Positions 20,737 through 30,255 of a DNA stretch of 64,000 bases are shown here, piece after piece. A model generated the notes under the pieces. It saw nothing but the letters and a program-made list of their open reading frames with translations, searched no databases and was not told where the DNA came from. Position 1 is the stretch's first letter, and each line of letters opens with the position of its first letter. Made by a program: the position numbers and the translations under genes. This DNA comes from Ichthyophis bannanicus (taxonomy: Eukaryota; Chordata; Amphibia; Gymnophiona; Ichthyophiidae), in NCBI GenBank assembly GCA_033557465.1, contig CM066033.1, positions 17,609,080 through 17,673,079 of the forward strand. The letters run 5' to 3'.

Positions 20737-22659
20737 TTGCCCCTAGAGAACTTACCATTTCTGGCTCTAGAACAACCAGAGCCCCTCACCATTCCCGGAA
20801 AGTTAGCTCACTTTGCTCCCAGATGGGAACAAATTACATCAGAGCAATGGACCCTCTCTATCATCAGAGAGGGTTACAAACTTCATTTCTCCAGCCTTCC
20901 TCCCCATACCATGGTGAGACAATTCAGTTCTCCCCCATCTCTTCTGACCCTGTTGGGTCAGGAAGTCTCTTCTCTCCTTGCCCAAGGGGCAATAGAGGAG
21001 GTTCCTCTTCCTCAACAGGGGTTAGGTTTCTACTCCCCTTATTTTCTCATAACAAAGAAGACAGGGGGCTTCAGACCTATCCTAGATCTGAGAGAATTGA
21101 ACAAGTTTCTATTCAAGGAGAAATTCAAAATGCTCTCTCTGGGCATTCTCCTTCCATACCTTCAGAGTCAGGATTGGCTTTGTTCTCTAGATCTCAAGGA
21201 TGCGTACACTCATATACTCATCCATCCATCCCACAGAAAATATCTTCGATTTCTGTTCCAGGGAAAACATTTCCAATACAGAGTACTTCCCTTCGGTCTC
21301 GCCCCTGCTCCAAGAGTATTCACAAAATGCATGGCAGTCGTAGCCGCATTTCTAAGAGGCATGGGAATCTTTCTATTCCCATATCTGGACGACTGGCTCA
21401 TCCGAGCTCCATCTCAGTCAGAAGCCCAGTTTTCCCTGGACCGCACAAGGCGTATTCTTCAATATCTGGGACTTGTGGTAAACATTCCCAAGTCCCAACT
21501 CATACCTACTCAGTCCCTGGAATTCATAGGGGCCCACTTGGACTCCACCACTGCAAGGGCCTACCTCCCTCTGGTCCGGGGCCAACGGCTAATCAGCTTG
21601 GCCTCCCAGGCTCAGTCCAGAAGTCACTTGTCAGCCAAGGAAATGCTGCAACTTCTGGGCCACATGGCCTCCACGGTCCATGTGATGCCCTACGCTCGTC
21701 TCCATATGAGGGCAGCTCAATGGACTTTGGCCACCCAGTGGTCTCAAGCATCAGGACTGCTCTCAGACCAAGTACTCACCTCAAAACGTCTGTTTTGGTC
21801 TCTCCAGTGGTGGACATCCTCCAAAAATCTGTTGTTGGGGACCCCCTTCCAACCTTCGTTGCCCCAAGCAACCCTCACAACAGATGCCTCCCAAACAGGG
21901 TGGGGAGCTCATCTCCAACACCTCTCCACTCAGGGCACCTGGTCTCCCCAGGAGACCGCCCTTCACATCAACCTTCTGGAACTGCGAGCAATCTTCCTTG
22001 CCCTCACAGTCTTCCACACCCTCCTTGTCAACCTGACTGTCCTAGTCCAGACAGACAATCAGGTAGCCATGTTCTATGTCAACAAACAAGGAGGGACGGG
22101 CTCTCTGTCGCTTTGCAACGAAGCTCTCAGATTATGGGCCTTCGCCAGAGAGCATCAAATTCATCTTCTGGCAGTATATCTTCCAGGAGTTCAAAACTCT
22201 CGGGCAGACAGACTCAGTCGAGTTCTGCTTCCACACGAATGGTCCCTGCATATGGACCAGATACACAGAATCTTTCAGGAATGGGGGACCCCGGACATAG
22301 ACCTCTTTGCAAGTCCGTGGAATGCCAAACTTCCCCGGTTCTGTTCCAGGACTCCGTGTCAGGGAGCTCAGGCCAACGACGCCTTTCTCCTGCATTGGGG
22401 TCAGGAATTCCTGTATGCTTTTCCACCCATTCCTTTGATTCCCAAGACTCTGTTCAAACTTCAGAGGGATCACGGGTCGATGATCCTCATAGCTCCACGC
22501 TGGCCACGCCAAGTGTGGTTCCCTCTACTTATACAGCTCTCCCAGGGCTCCTCCCTGGACCTGGGAGCTGCGCCAGACCTTCTGTCTCAGGAGAAAGGGA
22601 CTTTGTGGCACCCAAACCCCAAGTCCCTACATCTCCGAGCTTGGTTACTGAAGGCTTAA
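20737..22659 (+). CDS. DIRS-2 reverse transcriptase-RNase H, intact
   Basis: Open for 640 codons, starting one base after the gag stop. RT domain: YSPYFLITKKTGGFRPILDL (about residue 101), CSLDLKDAYTHILIHPSH with the first catalytic Asp (about 147), YRVLPFGLAPAPRVFTKCMA, and FLFPYLDDWLIRAP with the catalytic YLDD (about 216). RNase H domain: LTTDASQTGWGAHLQ (about 381), INLLELRAIFLAL (about 412), VQTDNQVAMFYVNKQGG (about 438), NSRADRLSR (about 488). All catalytic residues I can place are present. The C-terminal 130 residues (DIDLFASPWNAKLP, PPIPLIPKTL) are the DIRS connector that precedes the recombinase. It would copy DIRS RNA into the circular intermediate typical of these elements. Confidence 0.9.
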   Translation: MPLENLPFLALEQPEPLTIPGKLAHFAPRWEQITSEQWTLSIIREGYKLHFSSLPPHTMVRQFSSPPSLLTLLGQEVSSLLAQGAIEEVPLPQQGLGFYSPYFLITKKTGGFRPILDLRELNKFLFKEKFKMLSLGILLPYLQSQDWLCSLDLKDAYTHILIHPSHRKYLRFLFQGKHFQYRVLPFGLAPAPRVFTKCMAVVAAFLRGMGIFLFPYLDDWLIRAPSQSEAQFSLDRTRRILQYLGLVVNIPKSQLIPTQSLEFIGAHLDSTTARAYLPLVRGQRLISLASQAQSRSHLSAKEMLQLLGHMASTVHVMPYARLHMRAAQWTLATQWSQASGLLSDQVLTSKRLFWSLQWWTSSKNLLLGTPFQPSLPQATLTTDASQTGWGAHLQHLSTQGTWSPQETALHINLLELRAIFLALTVFHTLLVNLTVLVQTDNQVAMFYVNKQGGTGSLSLCNEALRLWAFAREHQIHLLAVYLPGVQNSRADRLSRVLLPHEWSLHMDQIHRIFQEWGTPDIDLFASPWNAKLPRFCSRTPCQGAQANDAFLLHWGQEFLYAFPPIPLIPKTLFKLQRDHGSMILIAPRWPRQVWFPLLIQLSQGSSLDLGAAPDLLSQEKGTLWHPNPKSLHLRAWLLKA

Positions 22660-23696
22660 GCCTTCATGAGTTTAATCTTTCTCAACCAGTGAAAGATATC
22701 CTTCATGCCTCTAGGAAACCCTCTACCAGGCGTTCCTATGCTTTCAAATGGAAACGTTTTTCCATTTGGTGTGCTCAACAGGGTCTTGACCCTCTAGCAC
22801 TTCCTTTGAATTCTCTACTAGACTATCTCCTGCATCTTTTCCAAAGCAGGCCTCAAGACGAATTCAGTACGAGTCCATTTAAGTGCTATTGCAGCATCCT
22901 TAAAACCTATAAATGGACAACCTGTCTCCTCTCATCCTCTTATTGCAAGATTCATGAGAGGCCTGACCCTAACTAAGCCTCCCATCCGCCCTCCTCCGGT
23001 GGCATGGGACTTGAACCTAGTTCTGGGTCAACTTATGAAGCCACCTTTTGAACCTTTGGTGTCTACCTCCCTGAAATTTCTTTCCTGGAAGGTTCTTTTC
23101 CTCATTGCAGTCACTTCGGCTCGCCGCATCAGTGAACTGCAGGCCTTGGTGGCTAATCCACCTTATACTAGGTTTCATCATGATAAGGTGGTCCTTAGGA
23201 CGAACCCCCACTTTATGCCCAAAGTGGTCTCGCCTTTTCATCTTAATCAAGAGGTATATCTACCTGTTTTTTTCCCGGCTCCTCATGCATCCAGTGCAGA
23301 GAGGAACCTTCATACCCTTGATTGTAAAAGAGCTCTTGCCTTTTACCTCAACAGGACTCAGCCACATCGAAAGTCTTCCCAACTTTTTGTGGCTTTTGAT
23401 CCTTCTCATTTGGGACTTCCAGTCTCCAAACGTACCCTTTCCAATTGGATTGCTCAATGTATTTCTTTTGCTTACCAGAGTAAGAACATTTCTCTGGAAG
23501 GCCATGTCACAGCCACAATGTGAGAGCCATGGCCACCTCTATGGCTCATCTTCACTCTGTTTCCATAGATCAGATCTGTCGAGCAGCCACTTGGGCCTCG
23601 GTTCATACCTTCACAGCCCATTACTGTTTGGACAAGGACTCCCGCTGGGATGCCTTGTTTGGTCAGGCTGTCCTCAAACACCTGTTCCATACTTAA
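22600..23696 (+). pseudogene. DIRS-2 tyrosine recombinase, two frameshifts
   Basis: The N-terminal part overlaps the end of RT in another frame (LSLHEFNLSQPVKDILHASR, PSTRRSYAFKWKRFSIWC). A frame change near 22855 leads to VRVHLSAIAASLKPINGQ, KFLSWKVLFLIAVTSARRIS (catalytic Arg in RRISEL), then HLGLPVSKRTLSNWI. A second break near 23517 separates this from the HxxR box region and from ICRAATWASVHTFTAHYCLD, whose Tyr is the expected nucleophile. The reading ends with TAA near 23694. The enzyme would integrate the circular DNA without target duplication, which fits the clean joins to the LINE on both sides. Confidence 0.8.
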
Positions 23697-23789
23697 ACAA
23701 CTCCTGCCCACCTTCCGTGGTTGGATGCCCGAGATCCATACGAAGATGGTTACCCTTGGGGGGGGATCTCCCAGGCATCTCAGCTAGGG

Positions 23790-23895
23790 AGTCCCCATAT
23801 GTGAGGACTTATTCCTGCTTGTTCCTGGAGATAGCACAGTTACTTACCTGTAACAGGTGATCTCTGGGAACAGCAGGAATTAGTCCTCACAACCC
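23790..23895 (+). repeat. Internal complementary region of DIRS-2
   Basis: The left part CCCCATATGTGAGGACTTAT, TCCTGCTTGTTCCTGGAGAT is the reverse complement of the first 40 bp of the left ITR. The right part GTAACAGGTGATCTCTGGGA, ACAGCAGGAATTAGTCCTCA is the reverse complement of the outer right ITR. The centre is AGTTACTTACCT. This is the classic DIRS arrangement. Confidence 0.9.
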
Positions 23896-23959
23896 ACCCA
23901 CCTCCCCTAGGAGTTGTATCTTCTATCTATCTATCTTCCTTTCCTCTCTCTATTGTCTC

Positions 23960-24161
23960 AGCTATAAACTCGAACTGAGGAGAGCTGGTCAGGAAGGCGG
24001 GAAGGCAGCGCGCATGCGCTGTGGGAAGCCCCAAAATCCTTTCTTCTGAAAAGCTGGGGAGCTTTCCCGCGCAGGCTCCGTCGGTTCCGACGTACCCATA
24101 TGTGAGGACTAATTCCTGCTGTTCCCAGAGATCACCTGTTACAGGTAAGTAACTGTGCTTT
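23960..24161 (+). repeat. Right inverted terminal repeat of DIRS-2
   Basis: From AACTGAGGAGAGCTGGTCAG through GGAAGGCAGCGCGCATGCGC, TTTCCCGCGCAGGCTCCGTC, ATATGTGAGGACTAATTCC and GATCACCTGTTACAGG to GTAAGTAACTGTGCTTTAC. It holds one copy of the CGTCGGTTCCGACG unit, against six in DIRS-1. The CAG/GTAAGTA at 24143-24150 is a strong 5' splice-site match. Confidence 0.85.
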
Positions 24162-24420
24162 ACTGGAGGATGTACTAAAAGCTGCTTGTGTAGCTGGGTT
24201 TGAAAACGTTTCGGACAAATTCCTGGAGGAAAGATTCATAAACCATTAACAAAGGAGACCCGAGTAATGCACTGCTTGCCCCAATACAAGCATTCTGGAA
24301 CCTGTATGTCTTTTTGGGAAACTGCTAGGTACTTGTAACTTGGATTGGCCGCTGTTGGAAACAGGATACTGCGCTTGATGGATCTTGGTCTGAACTAGTA
24401 TGACATTTCTTATGTTCCTA
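24162..24420 (+). mobile_element. CR1-like LINE, segment 5 (RT C-terminus and 3' UTR)
   Basis: Begins LEDVLKAACVAGFENVSDKF, LEERFINH, the usual C-terminal block of this LINE family. A 3' UTR follows with CTTGGATTGGCCGCTGTTGG, AAACAGGATACTGCGCTTGA and TGGATCTTGGTCTGA, ending around TTCTTATGTTCCTATG (24420). The inverted match of this tail at the right edge of the window (63556-63585) shows a second copy there. Confidence 0.85.
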
Positions 24421-24760
24421 TGAATATAACTAGTCCATCTAGGAGTTGCAGAGTCTTTTGCAAATTCTCAGTGGACTTTAGTAGCTGTAATGTGAGTGAA
24501 GGGATTCAGGACGGAGGCTAGAGGTGAGGATGAGACACCCAGAATCAGTAGGATGAAATCCAGTGGTCTGTTCTTCTCTCTTCATGTGCTATTTCTGACT
24601 TGTACCAGTCTACAAGCAAAACCAGCTTGCATTTCTTTTATACTGTATGGCTCCTTAGCCCAGCAAATATCTTTGAAGAATTCTATGGGGATAATTCATT
24701 ATCTGTGTCCTTCTCTATAGCTGTAAAATTAGTGATCTTACTTTCACTTATATTCAATAG
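24421..24760 (+). other. Intron sequence upstream of the zinc-finger exon
   Basis: No coding is recognised and no KRAB-box or other effector-domain exon can be read here. The stretch ends in a pyrimidine-rich tract and CTTATATTCAATAG, a good 3' splice site at 24760. The remaining exons of the zinc-finger gene must lie to the left of the mobile-element nest, outside the window, or have been lost. Confidence 0.55.
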
Positions 24761-24762
24761 GT
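24745..24762 (+). promoter_or_regulatory. 3' splice site of the zinc-finger exon
   Basis: TCACTTATATTCAATAG/GT follows a short pyrimidine tract (CTTACTTTCACTT). Using it gives an open frame with the conserved linker [15 protein letters not shown], which is why it is preferred over an ATG start at 24790. Confidence 0.7.
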
Positions 24763-26931
24763 AACGGATCCAGACATAACAGTGAGAGAATGGAAATGTT
24801 TAATGGGCAACAGAGGAAGAAATGGAAACAGAGGGACCCCTCCAGAACAGATCCTTCAGCTGACTGTGAAGAAGGTATCGGTAGAGTAACATTGCCAAGA
24901 GGGAAAGAAAAAGCTCAAAAAAGAGGGAGACCCAGCACATACACTGAAAAAGAGGATAATTCCAATCAGTGTCCAACTGTTGAACAAAGTAAGAGACTTA
25001 ATGAAGAAGTGAAAACATTTCAATGTGAAGAAAGATGCACTAAGAAGCCAAACCTGACAGCAGAAAAACTGTTTCATAGTCAAGTCAAGCCATTCCAGGG
25101 TACAGAAAGTAAAAAATGTTTTACACACAGGTCACAACTTAAAATTTATCAGAAGTATCTCAAAACACAGAAGCCATTTGAATTCTTGCAGTGTGATAAA
25201 AATTTCAATCAAAAAGTTAACTTAAGAACTTCTGAAAGAAACCAAACTAGAGGCAAACTCTTTAAATGTTCTCAACGTGGAAAATGTTTTAAATCAAAAT
25301 CACATCAAAGAAGCCATGAAATAATTCATAGTAGACTGAAACCATTTAAATGTTCTGAATGTCATAAAAGCTTCAATCGAAAAGGTAATCTACAATTTCA
25401 TGAAAAAATACACACTGGAGAAAAAACGTTTCAATGTTCACAATGTCATAAGAGGTTTACTAGTGAAGCTAGCCTAGAAATTCTCAAAATTATTCACACT
25501 GGAAAGAAGCCATTTAAATGTTCTGAATGTGAGAAAAGCTTAAAAATAAAAAGTAATCTACAACCTCATGAGAGAATACACACTGGAAAGAAACCATTTA
25601 AATGTTCTGAATGTGAGAAAAGCTTCATGAAAAAAAGTAGGTTACAAATTCATGAGAGAATACACACTGGAGAGAAACCATTTAAATGTTCTGAATGTGA
25701 GAAATGCTTCACGCAAATAAGTAATCTACAACGTCATGAGAGAATGCACACTGGAGAGAAACCATTTAAATGTTCTGAATGTGAGAAATGCTTCACGCAA
25801 AAAAGTGATCTACAATGTCATGAGAGAATACACACTGGAGAGCAACCATTTAAATGTTTTGAATGTGAGAAAAGCTTCACGAAAAAAAGTAATCTACAAT
25901 TTCATGAAAGAATACACACTGGAGAGAAACCATTTAAATGTTCTGAATGTGAGAAATGCTTCACGCAAAAAAGTAGTCTACAAATTCATGAGAGAATACA
26001 CACTGGAGAGAAACCATTTAAATGTTCTGAATGTGAGAAATGCTTCACGCAAAAAAGTGATCTACAACGTCATGAGAGAATACACACTGGAGAGAAACCA
26101 TTTAAATGTTTTGAATCTGAGAAAAGCTTCACGCAAAAAAGTGTTCTACAACGTCATGAGAGAATGCACACTGGAGAGAAACCATTTAAATGTTTTGAAT
26201 GTGAGAAAAGCTTCACGCAAAAAGGTAATCTACAAATTCATGAGAGAATACACACTGGAGAGAAACCATTTAAATGTTCTGAATGTGAGAAAAGCTTCAT
26301 GCAAAAATGTCATCTACAACGTCATGAGAGAATACACACTGGGGAGAAACAATTTAAATGTTCTGAATGTGAGAAAAGCTTCATGCAAAAAAGTCATCTA
26401 CAACGTCATGAGAGAATACACACTGGAGAGAAACCATTTAAATGTTCTGAATGTCATCAAAGCTTCAATCAAAAAGGTAAAAAACCATTTAAATGTTCTG
26501 AATGTCATCAAAGCTTCAATCGAAAAGGTAATCTACAAATTCACGAGAGAATACACACTGGAGAGAAACCATTTAAATGTTCGGAATGTCATCAAAGCTT
26601 CAATCGAAAAGGTAAGCTACAAATTCACGAGAGAATACACACTGGAGAGAAACCATTTAAATGTTCGGAATGTGAGAAAAGCTTCATGCAAAAAAGTCAT
26701 CTACAAATTCACGAGAGAATACACACTGGAGAGAAACCATTTAAATGTTCTGAATGTCATAAAAGCTTCAATCAAAAAGGTACTCTACAATTTCATGAAA
26801 AAATACACACTGGAGAAAAACCATTTAAATGTTGTGAATGTGAGAAAAGCTTCAAACAAAAAAGTAATCTACAAATTCATGAAAGAATGCACACTAAAGA
26901 AAAAACATTTCAATATTCACAATGTGATTGA
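24761..26931 (+). CDS. Terminal exon of a C2H2 zinc-finger protein gene (about 18 fingers)
   Basis: The frame is entered from a splice acceptor at 24760 in phase 1 and stops at TGA 26929. The linker reads [20 protein letters not shown] from 24790, then a Lys/Glu-rich spacer with decayed fingers. From about 25349 come tandem fingers of 28 residues with the TGEKPF linker: KCSECEKSF or KCSECHKSF, then LQ-x-HERIH. I count 18 near-complete fingers plus one half finger ([17 protein letters not shown], about 26443-26490). Finger 2 lacks its first His (EILKIIH) and finger 10 has Cys2 changed to Ser (CFESEKSF). The last reads [20 protein letters not shown]. Such exons encode sequence-specific nuclear DNA-binding repressors when joined to a KRAB or similar exon. 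No effector domain is visible here. Decayed fingers continue past the stop, so the gene was once longer. Confidence 0.85.
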
Positions 26932-27304
26932 GGTTTGCTACTAAAGCTAACCTAAGAATTCACACTGGAAAGAAGCAATTTAAATGTTCTCAACATGTTA
27001 AAAGCTTTACTTGTAAAAGTGGCCTAAAACGTCATGAAAGAGTAAACTCTGGAGAGAAATGATTTAAGTGTTCTGAATGTGATAAATGTTTCATAGCAAA
27101 ATTCGATCAGAGAATACATGAACAAATTCATCGTGGACTGAAACCATTTAAATGTCCTACTTTGATAAAAGCTTCAATTAAAAAATTGGTCTGCAAATGC
27201 ATGAGAGAATAGACACTGGCGTGTAACAATTTAAAGTTCTGACTGTGATAAAAGCTTAAAGCGAAAAGTAAATCTAAAAATGCATGAAAAAATACATACT
27301 AGAA
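26932..27304 (+). pseudogene. Decayed zinc fingers 3' of the exon
   Basis: Directly after the stop, other frames still show finger words: [33 protein letters not shown], then a TGA in place of the next linker, FKCSECDKCFIAKFDQRIHE, HRGLKPFKCP. Frameshifts and stops separate them. They look like the lost C-terminal fingers of the same gene. The unit ends at 27304, where LINE-derived sequence starts. Confidence 0.75.
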
Positions 27305-27475
27305 AAAAATTAGCCATGCTGGTTACATCTTACAAACTCTAGAAGGAAGCTTTTTTGCCACAATGCAAGTACTAGGCTGAGCATTAGCAGTAAATTTGAA
27401 AGACTGAAATCATACTCCACACCCCCTGGCTTAGAAGTGAGGTTCATGACTGTTATAGTATGCGCAGAACTAGCC
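27305..27475 (+). mobile_element. 3' tail of an RLE-type LINE, copy 1
   Basis: Contains CTTACAAACTCTAGAAGGAA (the SYELQKE codons of the LINE C-terminus), CAAGTACTAGGCTGAGC, GAGGTTCATGACTGTTATAG, and ends ...GCAGAACTAGCCCATTTGGA. The same tail recurs at 27845, 32290, 33490 and 34500. It passes straight into a zinc-finger fragment at 27476. Confidence 0.7.
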
Positions 27476-27845
27476 CATTTGGAGAAACCGCCACGAGAAA
27501 AAACATTTAAATGTTCACAATATGATAAGAGGTTTGCTAACAAAGCTAACCTAAGAATTCATGAAAGAATACATACTGGAGAGAAGGCATCTAAATGTTC
27601 TCAATGTATTAAAAACTTTACTTATAAAACTGGCTTAAAAATTCATGAAAGAGTACAATCTGGAGAGAAATGAGTTGAGATCTGAATGTAATAAACATTT
27701 TATATCAAAATCAGATCAAAGAAAGCATGAAATAAGTCATAGTGGACTGGAACAATTTAAATATTCTGAATGTAATAAAAGCTTCAATCAAAAAAGTAAT
27801 CTGCACATGCATGAAAGAATACACACTGAAGATCCTACTCCACAT
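27476..27845 (+). pseudogene. Zinc-finger gene fragment between LINE tails
   Basis: Plus-strand words: [58 protein letters not shown] then a stop, and in another frame HFISKSDQRKHEISHSGLEQ, FKYSECNKSFNQKSNLHMHE. About four decayed fingers. The N-terminal join to the LINE tail is the same as at 31990 and 34640. Confidence 0.75.
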
Positions 27846-28383
27846 ACCTTGGCTTAGAAGTGAGGTTCATGGCTGTCATGGTATGCGCAAAACTAATAAT
27901 TAACAACGCAAGTAATCTATGAATATTGTTCCCATAATGATTGATTTTTTTTCTAATTATTCTTTCACCCTAATGATGACACCAAATGCAATTTTAAAAA
28001 AACTCAAACAAATTGAAAAACCTTATATAAAAGAAGGGGAAAGGACCTCAGTTTTGTGCCTTAAATCAAAATTAGGATCCTTTGGTTCTAGGTCACTCAT
28101 CCTCATAAGTCATAAACACCCCTTCACTACAACTTATTTGATTTGATTTGGTTGCAAGCCTATAATCATCAATGCATCAAACAATTTGAAAACTTATCTT
28201 CACAGCTGAAGCTAGTAGTGGTACACTCGATGTGGCTGCGTAGCGCAAGGAAGGCGCTTCAGGAGTGTAACCAAAAGACTAAAAAAAAATATAGAAAAGC
28301 TGTCATCATCCTTTCTTAATACTAACAAATGTATGTATAAAAAGACTTTTGAAAATCAACATGTTTAAGAATAAAAAGAATAG
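27846..28383 (+). other. Partial LINE tail (copy 2) then unassigned AT-rich DNA
   Basis: 27846-27895 repeats the LINE-tail words GCTTAGAAGTGAGGTTCATG and GGTATGCGCAAAACTAA. From 27900 to 28383 there is AT-rich sequence with no gene or element that I recognise. Confidence 0.5.
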
Positions 28384-28405
28384 GATCATATGTTACTTGT
28401 TGTTG

Positions 28406-30030
28406 TTAAGTGCCGTCAAGTTGGAGTCGACTCATGGCGACCCTCTGGATAGCTATCCTAAATTGTGTTCCGTCTTCAGTCAGGCGGCTCATTGTTGACA
28501 GACTGGTACCCGTAGCTGCTGTTATTGTATCAATCCATCTCATTGCTGGCCTTCCTCTTTTGCGTTGACCTTCTATCTTGCCAAGCATGATGTCTTTCTC
28601 TAATGATCTCTCTCTTCGCATGATGTATCCAAAGTATGAAAGTCGAAGTCTTGCCATCTGAGCTTCTAAAGAAAGCTTAGGTTTGATCTCCTCTAGTACC
28701 GACTGGTTTGTTCTTTGGGCAGTCCATGGTATACACAGTATTCGCCGCCAGCACCATAATTCAAAGGCATCGATTTTCTTCCTGTCTGTCTTTTTCACTG
28801 TCCAGCTTTCACATCCATATGATGTTATTGAAAATACCATGGCTTGAACAAGTTGAATCTTTGTATGGAGAGAGACATCTCTGCTCTTGAGAATCTTATC
28901 TAGGTCTTTCATAGCTATTCTGCCAAGAGCAATGCGTCGTCTGATTTCTTGACTGCTTGTTGCTTCTTTATTGATAGTTGATCCAAGTAGGTTAAAGTTG
29001 TTCAGCATTTCAATTTCTTCTCCTTCAACGATGAACCTGTTGATTATGCCAGTTGTCATGATCTTTGTCTTCTTTACATTAAGGTGCAGGCCCATTTTGA
29101 GACTATGTTCTTTGATTGCGAGAAGCAAATGTTTCAGATCATCTTCACTTTCAGCCAGTAATGTAGTATCATCAGCATAGCGAAGGTTGTTGAGAGTCTT
29201 CCACCAATCTTCACACCTCTGTTGTCTTCATACAATCCTGTTTCTCTGATGATTTGTTCTGCATATAAATTAAACAGGTAGGGGGAAAGTATGCAGCCTT
29301 GTCTTACACCTTTGCTTATTTTAAACCATTCTGTTTCTCCTTGTTCCGTTCGAAGTGTTGCTTCTTGATCAATGTAAAGATTGCGCAAGAGAACGATCAG
29401 GTGTTCTGGTATACCCATGCTTCTTAATGTGGCCCAGAGTTTCTCATGGTTTACACAGTCAAAAGCCTTGCTATAGTCGATAAAACACAAATAGATATCC
29501 TTTTGGTATTCTTTAGTCTTTTCAAGGGTCCATCTCACATCCGCAATGATGTCTCTCGTTCCTCGCCCTTTCCTGAACCCTGCTTGCACTTCAGGTAGTT
29601 CTTGTTCCAGGTATGGTTGTAGTCTCTTTTGAATAATCTTCAGTAGAATCTTGCTGGCATGTGGAATCAGAGCGATTGTTCGATAATTTCCACAGTCAGT
29701 TGGATCACCTTTCTTTAGTATTGGTATAAACACAGATCTTTTCCAGTCAGTTGGCCATGATGTTGTCTCCCATATTTCTTGGCAGAGCCTTGTAAGTATG
29801 GTAACAGCTGCATCAGATTGCTGCAATACTTCTATAGGAATGCCATCAATGCCTGGTGCTTTGTTCTTTGATAAGGCTTTCAGTGCTGCTTCAACTTCTT
29901 CTTTCATCACCAATGGTTCCCGATCATAAGGTACAGGTTGAAACGGCTGTTGGTCCACTTGATCTTTATCATATAAAAACTCTGTATATTCCTTCCACCT
30001 TTTCTTGATCTTCTCAGCATCATTCAACAT
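28406..30030 (-). pseudogene. RTE LINE reverse transcriptase part
   Basis: Minus strand from IKKRWKEYTEFLYDKDQVDQ. RT blocks: LSKNKAPGIDGIPIEVLQQS, WKRSVFIPILKKGDPTDCGN, YRTIALIPHASKILLKII, LPEVQAGFRKGRGTRDIIAD, YLCFIDYSKAFDCVNHEKLW, KGVRQGCILSPYLFNLYAEQ, and then a frame change at about 29135 within the catalytic box region (STTFAMLMI). The second frame continues GLHLNVKKTKIMTTG, FNLLGSTINKEA, ALGRIAMKDLDKILKSRDVS, YGCESWTVKKTDRKKIDAFE, LWCWRRILCIPWTAQRTNQS and LRLSYFGYIMRRERSLEKDI. The RT is long but broken, hence inactive. Confidence 0.85.
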
Positions 30031-30035
30031 TACAT

Positions 30036-30255
30036 ATTTGACTGATGTAAATAGTTAAAGCAGTTGTATAATTACATGTTCCATGTTATTGTTCATGAAA
30101 AGTTAATTGTACATAGTTTGAAGAAAATACGATGTTCCATGTAAAACCATGTTCATTATGTTAATTGTAAACCGTTCATTATGTTAATTGTAAACCGCCT
30201 TTGATCTTGGGAAAAAGCGGTATAGAAGAAAAGCATAAATAAATAAATAAATAAA
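30036..30255 (+). mobile_element. L2-tailed SINE-like insertion in the RTE LINE
   Basis: About 220 bp of AT-rich sequence ending GTAAACCGCCTTTGATCTTG, GGAAAAAGCGGTATAGAAG, then AAATAAATAAATAAATAAA. The tail is the shared L2/SINE 3' end. It splits the RTE linker coding on both sides. A 23-bp unit starting GTTCATTATGTTAATTGTAA is tandemly duplicated at 30151-30196. No RNA polymerase III boxes are clear, so it may be a short L2 3' fragment. Confidence 0.7.

Larger units (their letters stand above)
18551..24161 (+). mobile_element. DIRS-2, near-complete DIRS element
   Basis: Full architecture of a DIRS retrotransposon, about 5.6 kb: left ITR (18551-18720), gag, RT-RNase H, tyrosine recombinase, ICR (23790-23895), right ITR (about 23960-24161). 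It is inserted in the CR1-like LINE; the LINE coding word before it (TLEF) continues after it (LEDVLKAACVAGF). RT is intact, gag carries one frameshift and the recombinase two, so the copy itself is dead but recent. Confidence 0.9.

Noticed and set aside
24421..24760. Search for a KRAB or SCAN exon in front of the zinc-finger exon
   Set aside because: No such reading in any frame; only the splice acceptor is supportable.
25736..26944. A 402-codon frame with a regular repeat ([13 protein letters not shown]) on the plus strand
   Set aside because: It is the +1-type shadow of the 84-bp zinc-finger repeats; any repeat whose length is a multiple of three keeps alternative frames open.
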